From Dyella halodurans (lineage in GTDB: Bacteria > Pseudomonadota > Gammaproteobacteria > Xanthomonadales > Rhodanobacteraceae), in NCBI RefSeq assembly GCF_026283925.1, contig NZ_JAPDPF010000002.1, positions 124,001 to 188,000 on the forward strand: a stretch of DNA of 64,000 nucleotides. Direction: 5' to 3'. Shown one piece after another: positions 1 through 10,570 of the stretch; the stretch's first letter is position 1, and every line of letters begins with the position of its first letter. Below the pieces are notes generated by a model that had not been told where the DNA came from, searched no databases, and worked only from the letters and a program-made list of their open reading frames with translations. Both the position numbers and the translations under genes were made by a program.

Positions 1-764
1 CGCCGTCGGAGAGCGCCGCGTTGCCCAGCCATAAAGGATGGTCCTCGTCGATCACGCCCTTGCCCATCTGGGTGGTAAAGAACGGGATGCCCAGCTTGTC
101 GATGAAGGCGCGCAACGCCACCGTGGTGCGCTGGCGGTTGGCGGCGGCGCCAATCATCAGGATCGGATGCCTGGCATTGCTGATCGCCTCGGCAGCCTGC
201 ACCAGCGCGGCGTCATCCGGCGCGGGGCGGCGGGCATACTCGGTGGGCAACAGGATCGGGTCGTCCACGTGGTCGCGCGCGATGTCCTCGGGCAGTTCCA
301 GGTGCACCGCGCCCGGGCGTTCCTCCTCGGCGCGGCGGAACGCTTCGCGTACGCGCGCAGGAATCGTCGACGCGGACACCAACTGGCGGGTGAACTTGGT
401 CAACGGCTGCATCATGTCGACCACGTCGACCAGCTGGAAAAGCCCTTGCTTGGTTTCGCGGATCGGCTTCTGTCCGGTAATCATCAGCATCGGCATGGCG
501 CCGAGCTGGGCATACGCCGCCGCGGTCACCAGGTTGGTGGCGCCGGGTCCCAGGGTGGACAGTGCCACGCCGGCTTCGCCGGTGAGCCGGCCCCAGGTGG
601 CTGCCATGAAGCCGGCCGCCTGTTCGTGCCGGGTGACGATGAGTCGGATCGACGAATCGCGCAACGCTTCGACCAGGTCCAGGTTTTCCTCACCCGGCAC
701 GCCAAAGATGCTGCGGACTCCCTCGGCTTCCAGCGCCTTGACGAACAGTACTGCTGCCTTCATG
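1..764 (-). CDS. Acetolactate synthase large subunit-like ThDP enzyme (C-terminus outside window)
   Basis: Reading the minus strand from ATG at 764 gives 254 residues open to the window edge, so only the N-terminal half is present (whole proteins are about 550 residues). It begins MKAAVLFVKALEAEG and has the ThDP-binding PYR domain: FGVPGEENLDL (about residues 20-30), the catalytic Glu region RHEQAAGFMAA, and GPGATNLVTAAAYAQLG. The start of the central domain (HPILMIGAAANRQ) follows. The family condenses pyruvate to acetolactate or does related carboligations. No small subunit gene is adjacent, so it may be a catabolic or unassigned member rather than the branched-chain biosynthetic IlvB/IlvI. 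It is the last gene of a minus-strand group with xseA upstream, about 100 bp away. Confidence 0.85.
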
Positions 765-867
765 CCGCGCTCCTCGGACGGAAGCGTGAAGGATGCGATA
801 CAAATCGTTCACGCCGCGTGAGGCGTTGGGCCCCGGGACGGGTAGGCCCGAGGCTTGCGTTACGGGC

Positions 868-2277
868 TCATGGCTCGATGGACTCGTCGCCCGCGTGGCC
901 TGCCCTGACGGAGAGCGGCAATTCGCCATCGGCGAGTCTGGCGCGCAATGGTGTGCCGGGCTCGACATGCTGTGCCGAGCGAAGCACCTTGCCTTCCCGG
1001 TCGAACAAAATCGAGTAGCCGCGTTCCAGCGTGGCAAGCGGACTTACCGCGTGCATGGCGCGGCCGGCTTGTTGCAAGGTCAGGCGATCGCGTTCGAGCC
1101 GGCGTTCGACGGACTGGCGCAGGCGTTGGCGGAGTTCGGCCACGCGACGCTGCAGCAGCTGCAGGCGTAGGCGCGGATGCTGCGCCAGCAGTCTCGCGTG
1201 CACGCGGTCCAGGCGTGCGCGGCGGCTCTGTGCCTGTTCGCGCTGGATGCCGACCAGGCGCCTGTGCAGGTGCTGCAAGCGTTCGCGATCACGGGTGAGG
1301 CGCGCTTGGGGCCGTTGCGCCTGCAAGCGTGCAAACAGGTGATCGACACGCTGGATGCGCGCTTGCAGTCGGCGCTGTTCCAGCGTGATCAGGCGCTGTT
1401 GCAGTTGTTGCAGGTGTCGGCGCAACGCGAAGGCGTCGGGCACCAGCAATTCGGCCGCCGCGGAAGGCGTGGGTGCGCGCAGGTCGGCGACGAAATCGGC
1501 GATGCTGAAATCGATCTCATGGCCGACGGCCGACACTACCGGCACCGCGCTGGCGTGGATGGCGCGGGCGACCTGCTCGTCGTTGAAGGCCCACAAGTCC
1601 TCCAGCGAACCGCCGCCACGGGTCAGCAGCAGCACATCGTAGCGGCCGCTGGCCGACGCCTTGCGCAGCATGCTGACGATGGCCGGCGGCGCCTCGCGAC
1701 CTTGCACCGGAACGGGCAGCACATCCACCTCGGCCAGCGGCCATCGTCGCGACATCACGCTCAGCACGTCGCGGACGGCGGCGCCGGTGGCGGAAGTGAT
1801 GACGCCGATGCGGCGCGCATAACGGGGCAGGGCGCGCTTGCGCGCGGGGTCGAACAAGCCCTCTGCATCGAGTCGAGCCTTGAGCTGCTCGAACTCGCGT
1901 TGCAAGGCGCCTTCGCCGGCCAGCTCCATATGCTCGGCGACCAGCTGGAATTCGCCACGCGGCTCGTACAGGCCGACGCGGGCTCGCACCAGCACGTGCA
2001 GGCCATCGACGGGCTTGAACTTCAACCAGCCGCTCTTGGGACGGAACATCGCGCAGCGCACCTGGGCGCCGCTGTCCTTCAACGTAAAATACAAATGTCC
2101 GGACGCCGGGCGTGCCACGTTGGACAGCTCGCCTTCGATCCAGATCAGCGGCAGCGCATCTTCCAGCAGATCGCGCACCAGCCGATTGAGCGAGCTGGGG
2201 GTCAGGATGTGGCGCGGCGGCGAGCCGCCTTGCCCAGCCGAGCTGTGATCAGTCGTGTTGTCGTCGGACGCGTGCAT
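868..2277 (-). CDS. xseA: Exodeoxyribonuclease VII large subunit
   Basis: 469 residues, close to the usual family length. It is the catalytic subunit of the XseA-XseB nuclease, which degrades single-stranded DNA to oligonucleotides in mismatch repair and recombination. The N-terminal OB-fold is clear (LTPSSLNRLVRDLLEDALP, then IWIEGELSNVARPASGHLYF, about residues 26-62). The catalytic domain includes GVITSATGAAVRDVLSV and LLLTRGGGSLEDLWAFNDE, with VGHEIDFSIADFVADLRAPTP after it. The Arg/Gln-rich C-terminal half (about 280-400) is the long helical stalk that binds XseB. No xseB is adjacent, which is common when the small subunit sits with the ispA/dxs genes. Confidence 0.95.
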   Translation of the reverse strand: MHASDDNTTDHSSAGQGGSPPRHILTPSSLNRLVRDLLEDALPLIWIEGELSNVARPASGHLYFTLKDSGAQVRCAMFRPKSGWLKFKPVDGLHVLVRARVGLYEPRGEFQLVAEHMELAGEGALQREFEQLKARLDAEGLFDPARKRALPRYARRIGVITSATGAAVRDVLSVMSRRWPLAEVDVLPVPVQGREAPPAIVSMLRKASASGRYDVLLLTRGGGSLEDLWAFNDEQVARAIHASAVPVVSAVGHEIDFSIADFVADLRAPTPSAAAELLVPDAFALRRHLQQLQQRLITLEQRRLQARIQRVDHLFARLQAQRPQARLTRDRERLQHLHRRLVGIQREQAQSRRARLDRVHARLLAQHPRLRLQLLQRRVAELRQRLRQSVERRLERDRLTLQQAGRAMHAVSPLATLERGYSILFDREGKVLRSAQHVEPGTPLRARLADGELPLSVRAGHAGDESIEP

Positions 2278-2404
2278 GGAGGCGCGAGACTAGCACGGAC
2301 CATCCGGGTGGTATTGCTTGGATTACATCCGCTTGCCCGCTCATGCATAGTCTGGCCATGAGACAATCGGCATAATTCATTGAATATAAACAATTGCGAC
2401 CAGC

Positions 2405-3883
2405 TCAGGCGGTTTCGTCGGCATCGGCCACTGGCTGCCGGGCGCGTCGGCGCAGCCGCCAGGCGCGCACCCCGAAATTGATCGCGAACCAGGCGCACAG
2501 CAGGCCCAGCGGCCAGCCCAGGACGGCGGGCCAGGCGATCTCGACCACGGCCAGCAGGGTCAGCAGCAGGGCGCCGGTGACCAGCGGGCTGATCGAGGTG
2601 TCGCCGAGCACGCGCCGATCCGTCAGTGCTGCACCCATGGTATTGGCGATGCGCAGGGCGCCCGCGGCGGCACGCCCGGAACTGCCGCCCGCATGGCGGG
2701 GGCGGGGCGGTCGCGCCGAGCTGCTTTGCACATGGTCGGAGCGCGGGTTCCAGCGCCGAGGCGCCAGCACGATCTCGGTCGCGTTGCCCAGGTCCTGCTC
2801 GTACTGTTCAGCCAACTGCTGGGCGACGCCTGCGTCCTCGATCGCCACGTCGATCTCGCGGTTGCTCAGCCAGCTGGCGATATTGAGATTGGACGAGCCG
2901 ACGCGCGCCCATTGGCCGTCGGCCACGGCGGTCTTGGCGTGCAGCATCGAGCCGTTCCACTCGAATACCCGAATGCCTGCCTTGAGCAGGGGCCGGTAGC
3001 CCGAGCGCGACATGCCGGCGACCATCGGGATATCGCTGCTGCCAGGTACCAGCAGGCGCACGTCGACGCCGTCGCGTGCCGCCGCGGCGAGCGCCTGCAC
3101 ATAAGGGGCGATGCCGATGAAGTAGGCATCGGTCAGCCAGAGCGTCTTGCGCGCCATGGCGGCAATCAGTTGGTCGAGGCGATACATGCCAGCGGTGGCA
3201 GGTTGCGTGGCGATAACGCGCAAGGCTACGGAGCCCATCGGCATCGCCTGCCCTGGTGGCGCGAGCGGTGGCAAGGGCGCGCCAATGCTGGACCAGCTTT
3301 CCGCAAACGCATGCTCCAGTTCGACCACGGCGGGCCCGTGCAGGGCGACGCCGGTATCCCGCCAGGGCGCCACCTTGCGCTGCGCATTCCCCAGCCACTT
3401 CTGGCTGATGCATACGCCGGAGAGAAAGCCCTGCCTGCCATCCACGACCAGCAGCTTGCGATGGTCACGGCTGATCCAGCCAAAGGGATGGCCGAGCTGC
3501 AGGGGATTGAAGGCCCGCACGTGGCCACCGGCGTGGCGCAACGGCGTCCAGAAACCGGCGCGGGACTGTCCCTTGCAACCGAGCCAGTCGTAGATCACCG
3601 CGACGTAGACACCGCGACGCGCACATTCGACCAAGGCATCACGGAAGGCGCGGCCGACCTCGTCGTCGCGAACGATGTAGTTCTCGAGCAACACGCGCTG
3701 CCTGGCGTTGCGGATGGCGGCGAGCCACGCTTCGAAGTGAGCGGCGGCATCGATCAGCAGATCCACCGCATTGCCGCCGAGCAAAGGAGCGCCGGCGGCG
3801 CGGCTCAGGGCCTGTTCGGCGAGTAGACGGGCGGGTGCGGATGCAAGCGGCGGCCTCGTATTCATGGGGCGAGTGTAGGACAT
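2405..3883 (-). CDS. Cardiolipin synthase / phospholipase D family protein
   Basis: 492 residues with two HKD half-sites: HRKLLVVDG with His at about 141, and HAKTAVADG with His at about 315, followed by GSSNLN. Two HxK(x)4D motifs in one chain are the signature of phospholipase D-type enzymes, which use a phospho-histidine intermediate. The spacing and the DYAYFIG-like segment (TDAYFIGIAPYV) fit bacterial cardiolipin synthases of the ClsB type. These lack the N-terminal membrane helices of ClsA. Here a C-terminal tail (about 430-480) has two hydrophobic stretches that probably anchor it to the inner membrane. An internal Met at residue 7 is an alternative start. It is transcribed away from the acetyl-CoA hydrolase gene and shares that intergenic region. 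Confidence 0.85.
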   Translation of the reverse strand: MSYTRPMNTRPPLASAPARLLAEQALSRAAGAPLLGGNAVDLLIDAAAHFEAWLAAIRNARQRVLLENYIVRDDEVGRAFRDALVECARRGVYVAVIYDWLGCKGQSRAGFWTPLRHAGGHVRAFNPLQLGHPFGWISRDHRKLLVVDGRQGFLSGVCISQKWLGNAQRKVAPWRDTGVALHGPAVVELEHAFAESWSSIGAPLPPLAPPGQAMPMGSVALRVIATQPATAGMYRLDQLIAAMARKTLWLTDAYFIGIAPYVQALAAAARDGVDVRLLVPGSSDIPMVAGMSRSGYRPLLKAGIRVFEWNGSMLHAKTAVADGQWARVGSSNLNIASWLSNREIDVAIEDAGVAQQLAEQYEQDLGNATEIVLAPRRWNPRSDHVQSSSARPPRPRHAGGSSGRAAAGALRIANTMGAALTDRRVLGDTSISPLVTGALLLTLLAVVEIAWPAVLGWPLGLLCAWFAINFGVRAWRLRRRARQPVADADETA

Positions 3884-3985
3884 GGTTACGCGCCGCCTTC
3901 AAATCACGTTCACCCGGACAGTGTCAGGAATAGGCGCCACCAGCCGCGCATGTCGTTCCCTTGAACCTTCTGCCATGATCATTCC

Positions 3986-5956
3986 ATGTCGCCAGAGCAT
4001 TGCTATACCGACACCGAGGCCTGCGCACATCACCTGGCCGAACGGCTGGGGCCGGATCTGCGCATGGCCGCGCCACTGGGCCTGGGCAAGCCGCATGGCC
4101 TGCTCAATGCGCTTTACCAGCTGACGACGGCCGATACGTCGCGCTCGCTATCGCTCTACACCGCACTGTCGCTGACCCGGCCACAGCCGGCGGCGGGGCT
4201 GGAGGCGCGCTTTACCGGCCCGTTCCTGGCGCGGCATTTCGGTGACGATGCGGTGGACCCGCAGTACGCGGTCGACCAGGCTCGCAACGCCTTGCCGACG
4301 AACGTGGCGGTGCATGAGTTCTACATGCAGTCGGGCGCGCTGCTGGGATCGTCGACGGCACAGCGCAACTACATCAGCCAGAACTACACCCATGTCGCGC
4401 GTGACCTCGCCATGCAGGACATCAACCTGCTGGTGCAACTGGTGGCCCGACGGGAAACGGCGGAAGGCGTGCGTTACAGTCTTTCCTGCAATCCCGACCT
4501 GACGCTCGATTTCATCGACCGCATGGTGCAGGCCGGCAAGCCACGGCCCGTATGCGTGGCGGTGGTGCATCCGGACCTGCCATATATCACCGGGCATGCC
4601 GAGGTCGCCCAGGACTATTTCGATCTCGAACTTTGTCCCGAATCATCGCCGCCGCTGTTTGCGCTGCCGCGCCAGCCCATCGACCTGGCCGAATACGCCC
4701 TGGGGCTGCACGCCAGCGCCCTGGTTAAGGATGGCGGCTGCCTGCAGATCGGCATTGGCGTGTTGTCGGATGCGCTGGTCTACGCGCTGCGCTTACGACA
4801 GCAGGACAACACGGCCTGGCGTCGCATGCTGGTGGCGCTGGATCCACGCGGCGGCACCCACGCCTTGGCGGCGCGCATGGGCGGGCTGGCGCCATTCCGC
4901 ACCGGACTGTACGGCGCCAGCGAAATGGTGATGGATGGCTTCATGCACCTGCAGCGCGCCGGCATCCTGAAGCGGCGCGCCTGGGACAATATCGCGCTTG
5001 AACGTGCCGCCGCCTGTGGCCGGCTGTCGCCTGAAACTCCCGGTGGCCACTATCTGAGAGGGGCGTTTTTCCTGGGTTCGCACGAACTCTACGCGTGGCT
5101 GGCCGCGATGGAAGCGGAGGATCCCGATGCCATCGACATGTGTCGCGTGTCCAACGTCAACCAGCTCTATGGCGATCATCAGGTGCTCGCCTCCCTGCAG
5201 CGCCGCGGCGCCCGCTTCTTCAATACCTGCATGATGGCCACCTTGCTCGGTTCGGCGGTTTCCGACGCGCTGGAGAATGGCGAGGTGGTGAGCGGCGTGG
5301 GTGGGCAGTACAACTTCGTCGCCATGGCGCAGGAACTGGCCGATGGCCGTTCGGTACTGCTGTTGCGGTCCACGCGGCGCGGTCGCGGCGGCGTGGAAAC
5401 GAATATCCGCTGGAACTACGGCCACACCACGATTCCGCGCCACCTGCGCGACATGTACGTCACCGAGTACGGTGTGGCCGACCTGCGCGGCAAGACCGAT
5501 AGCGAATGCATCGAGGCGATGCTGGCGATCAGCGATGCGCGTTTCCTGGATGCGCTATGCGCGGAGGCCAAGTCGCACGGCAAGCTGGCAGCGGACTTCC
5601 AGATACCCGAGCGTTGGCGCAACAACCAGCCCGAGTTTCTGCGCGAGACGCTGACCCCGTGGCAGCGCAAGGGCCTGCTGCCGGCGTTTCCGTTTGGCAG
5701 CGACTTTACCGAGGTGGAACAGCGCCTGTTGCCAGCGCTGAAGTGGCTGCAGGCGGCGAGCGCGACGTGGCGCGGCAAGCTCCGTATTGTTGCTGCCCTG
5801 ATGCGGCCCGGTGCTGCAGTCGATGGCGAACAGGAAGCGCTGGAACGCATGCGCCTGGCCAGGCCCGCCGGCCTGCGCGAGCGCCTGCTCCGACGCCTGC
5901 TGGCGGCCGCCTTGCGGCGTGTCCAAGCGGCGCCGGGTGAGCGCCCTGCGACTTAG
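3986..5956 (+). CDS. Acetyl-CoA hydrolase/transferase family protein
   Basis: 656 residues, at the long end of a family that moves CoA between short-chain acyl groups or hydrolyses acetyl-CoA. Two related domains are visible. The N-terminal half contains MAAPLGLGKPHGLLNALYQL. The C-terminal half contains the glutamate/glycine-rich core SGVGGQYNFVAMA, the RGRGGVETNIRWNYGHTT stretch and the conserved YVTEYGVADLRGKTD signature, typical of this enzyme class. No signal peptide is seen, so it is cytoplasmic. It ends with a 4-nt tail-to-tail overlap with the FNR-type regulator gene. Use of acetate, succinate or propionate as CoA acceptor cannot be read from sequence. Confidence 0.85.
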   Translation: MSPEHCYTDTEACAHHLAERLGPDLRMAAPLGLGKPHGLLNALYQLTTADTSRSLSLYTALSLTRPQPAAGLEARFTGPFLARHFGDDAVDPQYAVDQARNALPTNVAVHEFYMQSGALLGSSTAQRNYISQNYTHVARDLAMQDINLLVQLVARRETAEGVRYSLSCNPDLTLDFIDRMVQAGKPRPVCVAVVHPDLPYITGHAEVAQDYFDLELCPESSPPLFALPRQPIDLAEYALGLHASALVKDGGCLQIGIGVLSDALVYALRLRQQDNTAWRRMLVALDPRGGTHALAARMGGLAPFRTGLYGASEMVMDGFMHLQRAGILKRRAWDNIALERAAACGRLSPETPGGHYLRGAFFLGSHELYAWLAAMEAEDPDAIDMCRVSNVNQLYGDHQVLASLQRRGARFFNTCMMATLLGSAVSDALENGEVVSGVGGQYNFVAMAQELADGRSVLLLRSTRRGRGGVETNIRWNYGHTTIPRHLRDMYVTEYGVADLRGKTDSECIEAMLAISDARFLDALCAEAKSHGKLAADFQIPERWRNNQPEFLRETLTPWQRKGLLPAFPFGSDFTEVEQRLLPALKWLQAASATWRGKLRIVAALMRPGAAVDGEQEALERMRLARPAGLRERLLRRLLAAALRRVQAAPGERPAT

Positions 5957-6693
5957 TGCACCAACAGCGACTGGCCAAGCTCGCGCAGGCCATCGAGATC
6001 GAGCAGGTTCACGCCATGCCGATCGAGCTGGATCATGCCGCGCTGGCGGAATCGACCCAACAGGCGACTGACCGTCTCGGTGGTCAGGCGCAGATGGTTG
6101 CCGATATCGGCGCGAGACATGGGGAGCGGCAGGTGGTCGGTGGACAAACCGAGCGACGCGCGGCGATCGCGCAGGTCGACCAGGAACGCGGCGAACCGCT
6201 CTTCCGCCAGGTAGTTGCCGCCGCTCAGCTGCAAATGCGAGATACGGTGGCTGGCCGCGTTCATCAGGTGCCAGGGCACATCGGGCTGCTGCGTGGCGAC
6301 CTGGCGAATGGCGTTGAACGGGAAGCGGCAGAATTGCGTCTTGCCGAGCGCCACGACGGCATTGTCATGGTGTTCGCGGTCAATCGCGTCCAGCCCAATC
6401 ATCTCGCCGGGCAGATGGAACGCCACCACCTGTTCTCGGCCCGCGACATCCACCGCCACCGTCTTGGCCATGCCGGTCTGCACCGCGTAGATGGCGCGGA
6501 ACGGCGACAGCGGCCGGTACAGGTACTCGCCCGTGCGCAGCGGGCCGATGCGCTCGGCGATATGGCGCAGGCCGGACAGCTCCGGACGATCGTAGCCGCT
6601 GGCCTGGCAGACAGGGGCATGGCCACACCCGGCGCAGCTCTGGGAGGGCGGCATGCGGGTTTGCTGGCGCTGTGATGAGTGGGTAGTGAACAT
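5953..6693 (-). CDS. fnr: FNR-type [4Fe-4S] oxygen-sensing transcriptional regulator (Crp/Fnr family)
   Basis: 246 residues. N-terminal cysteines lie at 20, 23 and 29 (CAGCGHAPVC) and a fourth at 122 (QFCRFPF). These are the same positions as the cluster ligands of E. coli FNR, so it should bind an oxygen-labile [4Fe-4S] cluster and dimerise when anoxic. The cyclic-nucleotide-like beta-roll follows (FHLPGEMIGLDAI). The helix-turn-helix has RADIGNHLRLTTETVSRLLGRF, with the E-x-x-S-R recognition residues that read TTGAT half-sites. An AAGGAAG ribosome site precedes the ATG. The likely job is switching respiratory and fermentative genes at low oxygen. I saw no clear TTGAT-N4-ATCAA site beside it. 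Confidence 0.88.
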   Translation of the reverse strand: MFTTHSSQRQQTRMPPSQSCAGCGHAPVCQASGYDRPELSGLRHIAERIGPLRTGEYLYRPLSPFRAIYAVQTGMAKTVAVDVAGREQVVAFHLPGEMIGLDAIDREHHDNAVVALGKTQFCRFPFNAIRQVATQQPDVPWHLMNAASHRISHLQLSGGNYLAEERFAAFLVDLRDRRASLGLSTDHLPLPMSRADIGNHLRLTTETVSRLLGRFRQRGMIQLDRHGVNLLDLDGLRELGQSLLVH

Positions 6694-6901
6694 GACGGTT
6701 CAGGCTTCCTTATCCGGGCTGGTTTCCAGGGTTCCATCATCCACGCTGACGACGGAAACGGGGCCTCGTGCGCGGTTTTGCCGCACGATTTAACGGGGTT
6801 CCGGGCTTTTTCCGGGCCGCTAGGGCGTGCGTGGCGGTTCGGTTATCCTCTATGGGACGCCGCATCACCCTCGCGGCCCTGGTGCCTGACCGACCCATCC
6901 T

Positions 6902-8149
<1,248 letters not shown>

Positions 8150-8159
8150 GACACGGGCC

Positions 8160-8831
8160 ATGACGACCGCGTCGAGCGAACGGCTAATCCTCGACGCGTG
8201 GGAGGTCAATGCGCAGGCCTGGGAGCGTGCCGTGCGCGACCGGCGCATCGAGAGCCGCCGGCTGGTGACCGACCAGGCCATCGTGGAGGCGGTGCTGTCA
8301 CGCGCGCCGCGCAAGGTCATTGACCTGGGCTGTGGCGAAGGCTGGCTGGCGCGAACCTTGGCCGGCGCGGGCGTGCAGGTGGTTGGCGTGGACGTGGTGC
8401 CTTCCCTGGTCGAAGCCGCCCAGTCGCACGGCGGCGGCGAATTTCATCTGCTCTCCTACGCCGACGTGGCGGCCCGTGCGCTGAAGCAACGCGCCGATGT
8501 AGTCGTGTGCAATTTCTCCCTGCTGGGCGAGGCATCGGTTAACGAACTGCTCGCTTCGGTGCCTAGCTTGCTCGAAGCTGGCGGTGTCCTGCTGGTACAG
8601 ACCCTGCACCCGCTGGCTGGCACAGGCACGGAGGCTTACCGCGATGGCTGGCGCGATGGCTCCTGGGATGGTTGCGGCGAGGGCTTCGGCAAGCCGGCGC
8701 CGTGGTATTTCCGCACCCTGGGTGGCTGGTTGGCGGCGTTCCGGGCTGCCGGCCTGGAGCTCCTGCGCATCGATGAACCCCTGCACCCTCGCACTGGACG
8801 CCCCGCGTCCGTTATCTTCATGGCGGGGTGA
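8160..8831 (+). CDS. Class I SAM-dependent methyltransferase
   Basis: 223 residues with a Rossmann-type methyltransferase core. Motif I is KVIDLGCGEGWLARTLAG (about residues 52-69), the acidic residue ending strand 2 is in VVGVDVVPSLVEAA, and post-motif segments VVCNFSLLGE and GGVLLVQTLHPL follow. This is the UbiE/Methyltransf_11 layout. The substrate cannot be inferred. It starts 10 bp after ispG and is followed 18 bp later by a small DUF1905-like gene, so the three look co-transcribed. The C-terminal PWYFRTLGGWLAAF and the final arm resemble S-adenosylmethionine methyltransferases that act on small molecules. Confidence 0.85.
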   Translation: MTTASSERLILDAWEVNAQAWERAVRDRRIESRRLVTDQAIVEAVLSRAPRKVIDLGCGEGWLARTLAGAGVQVVGVDVVPSLVEAAQSHGGGEFHLLSYADVAARALKQRADVVVCNFSLLGEASVNELLASVPSLLEAGGVLLVQTLHPLAGTGTEAYRDGWRDGSWDGCGEGFGKPAPWYFRTLGGWLAAFRAAGLELLRIDEPLHPRTGRPASVIFMAG

Positions 8832-8849
8832 AGCAGGGGAGGGCGGGGG

Positions 8850-9143
8850 ATGAACAGGCATCGCGCCGTGGCATTTCGTGCTGCCGTGCAGAGTGGTCAC
8901 AACCAACGGCTGGTGCCGCTACCGTTCGATCCGGTGAGCCAGTGGTCCACGCCGGCACGGCCCCTATGGAAATGCGGGCACGGCCATCGGGTCCGCGGCA
9001 GCCTCAACGGGCAGAGTTTCCAGGGCGCTGTGGTCGAGCGCGCCGGCGCGTTCTGGCTGTTGCTGGACGAGGCCTTGTTTGCCGCCACCGGCCTGGGCGT
9101 TGGGCAACTGGTCGACGTGCTGATCGAGCCCGAAGAGATTTGA
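8850..9143 (+). CDS. Small DUF1905-like protein
   Basis: 97 residues. The pattern VPLPFDPVSQW, then a short gap, GHRVRGSLNGQSFQGAVVE, then FWLLLDEALFAATGLGVGQ and VDVLIEPEE follows the beta-strand layout of the DUF1905 family (basic strand, NG turn, small-residue helix, terminal acidic strand). The biochemical role of that family is not established. The gene sits 18 bp after the methyltransferase and probably ends the ispG transcript. No signal peptide or membrane segment is present. The family assignment rests on pattern recognition and is less certain than the reading frame. Confidence 0.65.
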   Translation: MNRHRAVAFRAAVQSGHNQRLVPLPFDPVSQWSTPARPLWKCGHGHRVRGSLNGQSFQGAVVERAGAFWLLLDEALFAATGLGVGQLVDVLIEPEEI

Positions 9144-9259
9144 TGTGACGCGCGACACACTCCATGCTCTTTCCATGCGCACGCTCAAGGGTATGCTCGC
9201 CCCCCGGCATCGAGGGTCTAACCTGATGCCACCGGAGGGTAAGTCCGCGTGAGGCAAGG

Positions 9260-10078
9260 ATGACGATCAAGCCACAACTTCGCACCGTGATCATCTACGT
9301 AGTGGCCGCGTGGCTGTGGATCGTGTTTTCGGATCGCGTGCTGTATGCGCTAGTGCACGAGCCACATTCGCTGGCGCTATTGCACAGCGTCAAGGCCTGC
9401 TTGTTCGTGCTGTGTACGGGCCTGCTGCTGTACTGGCTGATCGGGCGCGATATGCGGCGCCTGGACAACCTCAATCACATGCTGGTCAACGGCAATGAGC
9501 AATCGTTGCGCGCCCTGGTGTCGGCGATGGACATCCGGCACAAGGAAACCAGCGATCATTCCGAGCGCGTGATGCGCATGACGGTGGCGCTGGCGCGCCG
9601 CGCAGGCATCGAGGGCGATGCGCTGCGTCACGTCAGGTTCGGTGCCTTGCTCCACGACATCGGCAAGCTGGCCTTGCCGGATGCGATCCTGATCAAGCCC
9701 GGCCCGCTGGACGCGGACGAGATGACCCTGATGCGCACGCACACCACGCTTGGGCGGGACCTGCTGATGCGCACGGCGTTCCTGCGGCCGGCCATCGAGA
9801 TTCCCTACGCGCACCATGAGCGCTGGGACGGTACCGGCTATCCGCGTGGCCTGCGTGGCGAAGAGATACCGCTGGCGGCGCGCATCTTCAGCGTGGTCGA
9901 CGTATGGGATGCACTGAGCTATCCGCGCGTGTACAAGTCCGCGTGGCCGGAACACGAAGTGCTGGACTATCTGCGCAACGCCGCCGGCGCCCAGCTCGAT
10001 CCCCAGATCGTCGGTTTGTTTCTGGAGCATTACGACGACATGAAGGCGATTGGCGTCGACGGTGCCGCAATCTGCTGA
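9260..10078 (+). CDS. Membrane-anchored HD-GYP domain protein (cyclic-di-GMP phosphodiesterase type)
   Basis: 272 residues. Two hydrophobic helices fill the first 70 residues (VIIYVVAAWLWIVFSDRVLY and LFVLCTGLLLYWLIG) and hold the protein in the inner membrane. The HD-GYP domain follows: HSERVMRM, LLHDIGKLALPDAIL, the HH pair and GYP motif in AHHERWDGTGYPRGLRGEE, and FSVVDVWDALSYPR. All metal-ligand and signature residues are present, so it is expected to hydrolyse cyclic-di-GMP. There is no receiver or PAS domain, so input would have to come through the short membrane segment. It stands alone between the ispG group and the yjfLMC-like trio. Confidence 0.88.
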   Translation: MTIKPQLRTVIIYVVAAWLWIVFSDRVLYALVHEPHSLALLHSVKACLFVLCTGLLLYWLIGRDMRRLDNLNHMLVNGNEQSLRALVSAMDIRHKETSDHSERVMRMTVALARRAGIEGDALRHVRFGALLHDIGKLALPDAILIKPGPLDADEMTLMRTHTTLGRDLLMRTAFLRPAIEIPYAHHERWDGTGYPRGLRGEEIPLAARIFSVVDVWDALSYPRVYKSAWPEHEVLDYLRNAAGAQLDPQIVGLFLEHYDDMKAIGVDGAAIC

Positions 10079-10162
10079 CGGCGGCACAGTGGACGACCCG
10101 CGGGACCCCTGCGCTACACTCCGTCCGTGCCCGGGGCGGGCGCGTGTACAGGGGAAATCACC

Positions 10163-10564
10163 GTGTTGCCGGAACTTTCAACGCTGCCGGCGTTTGCCGC
10201 GTATTTCGGGTTCGGCGTGTGTTTTCTCGCGCTCTTTTGCACCGTCCATATCTGGCTCACGCCGCAGCGCGAACTTGAGCTGATTCGCCATGGCAACCAG
10301 GCGGCAGCGATCAGCCTGGTCGGTGCCTTGCTTGGCTTTGCCGCACCGCTGGCCAGCGCCATGGCGCACAGTGTCAGCATGCTGGACCTGGCCGTCTGGG
10401 GCGTGGTTGCCCTGGTCGTTCAATGGCTGGCCCACGTGGCCATGCGCTTGCTGATTCACGACCTGGCCGCGCAGATCGAGTCGGACAATCGCGCTGTTGC
10501 CGTGCTGGCTGCCGGGGTCGCCGTCGCGGTGGGTGTCGTCAACGCTGCCGCGATGACTTCGTAG
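10163..10564 (+). CDS. DUF350 (YjfL-type) membrane protein
   Basis: 134 residues from GTG at 10163, chosen because CAGGGGA lies just upstream; an ATG 36 bp earlier lacks a ribosome site. Four hydrophobic helices are visible (AAYFGFGVCFLALFCTVHIW; AAAISLVGALLGFAAPLASA; LDLAVWGVVALVVQWLAHVA; AVAVLAAGVAVAVGVVNAAA). This is the DUF350 layout, including the conserved GALLGFA-P element. It starts a three-gene run with a DUF1190-like gene 6 bp later and an ATP-grasp gene overlapping that one, the same order as yjfL-yjfM-yjfC of E. coli. The molecular function of DUF350 proteins is unknown. Confidence 0.82.
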   Translation: MLPELSTLPAFAAYFGFGVCFLALFCTVHIWLTPQRELELIRHGNQAAAISLVGALLGFAAPLASAMAHSVSMLDLAVWGVVALVVQWLAHVAMRLLIHDLAAQIESDNRAVAVLAAGVAVAVGVVNAAAMTS

Positions 10565-10570
10565 CACCTC

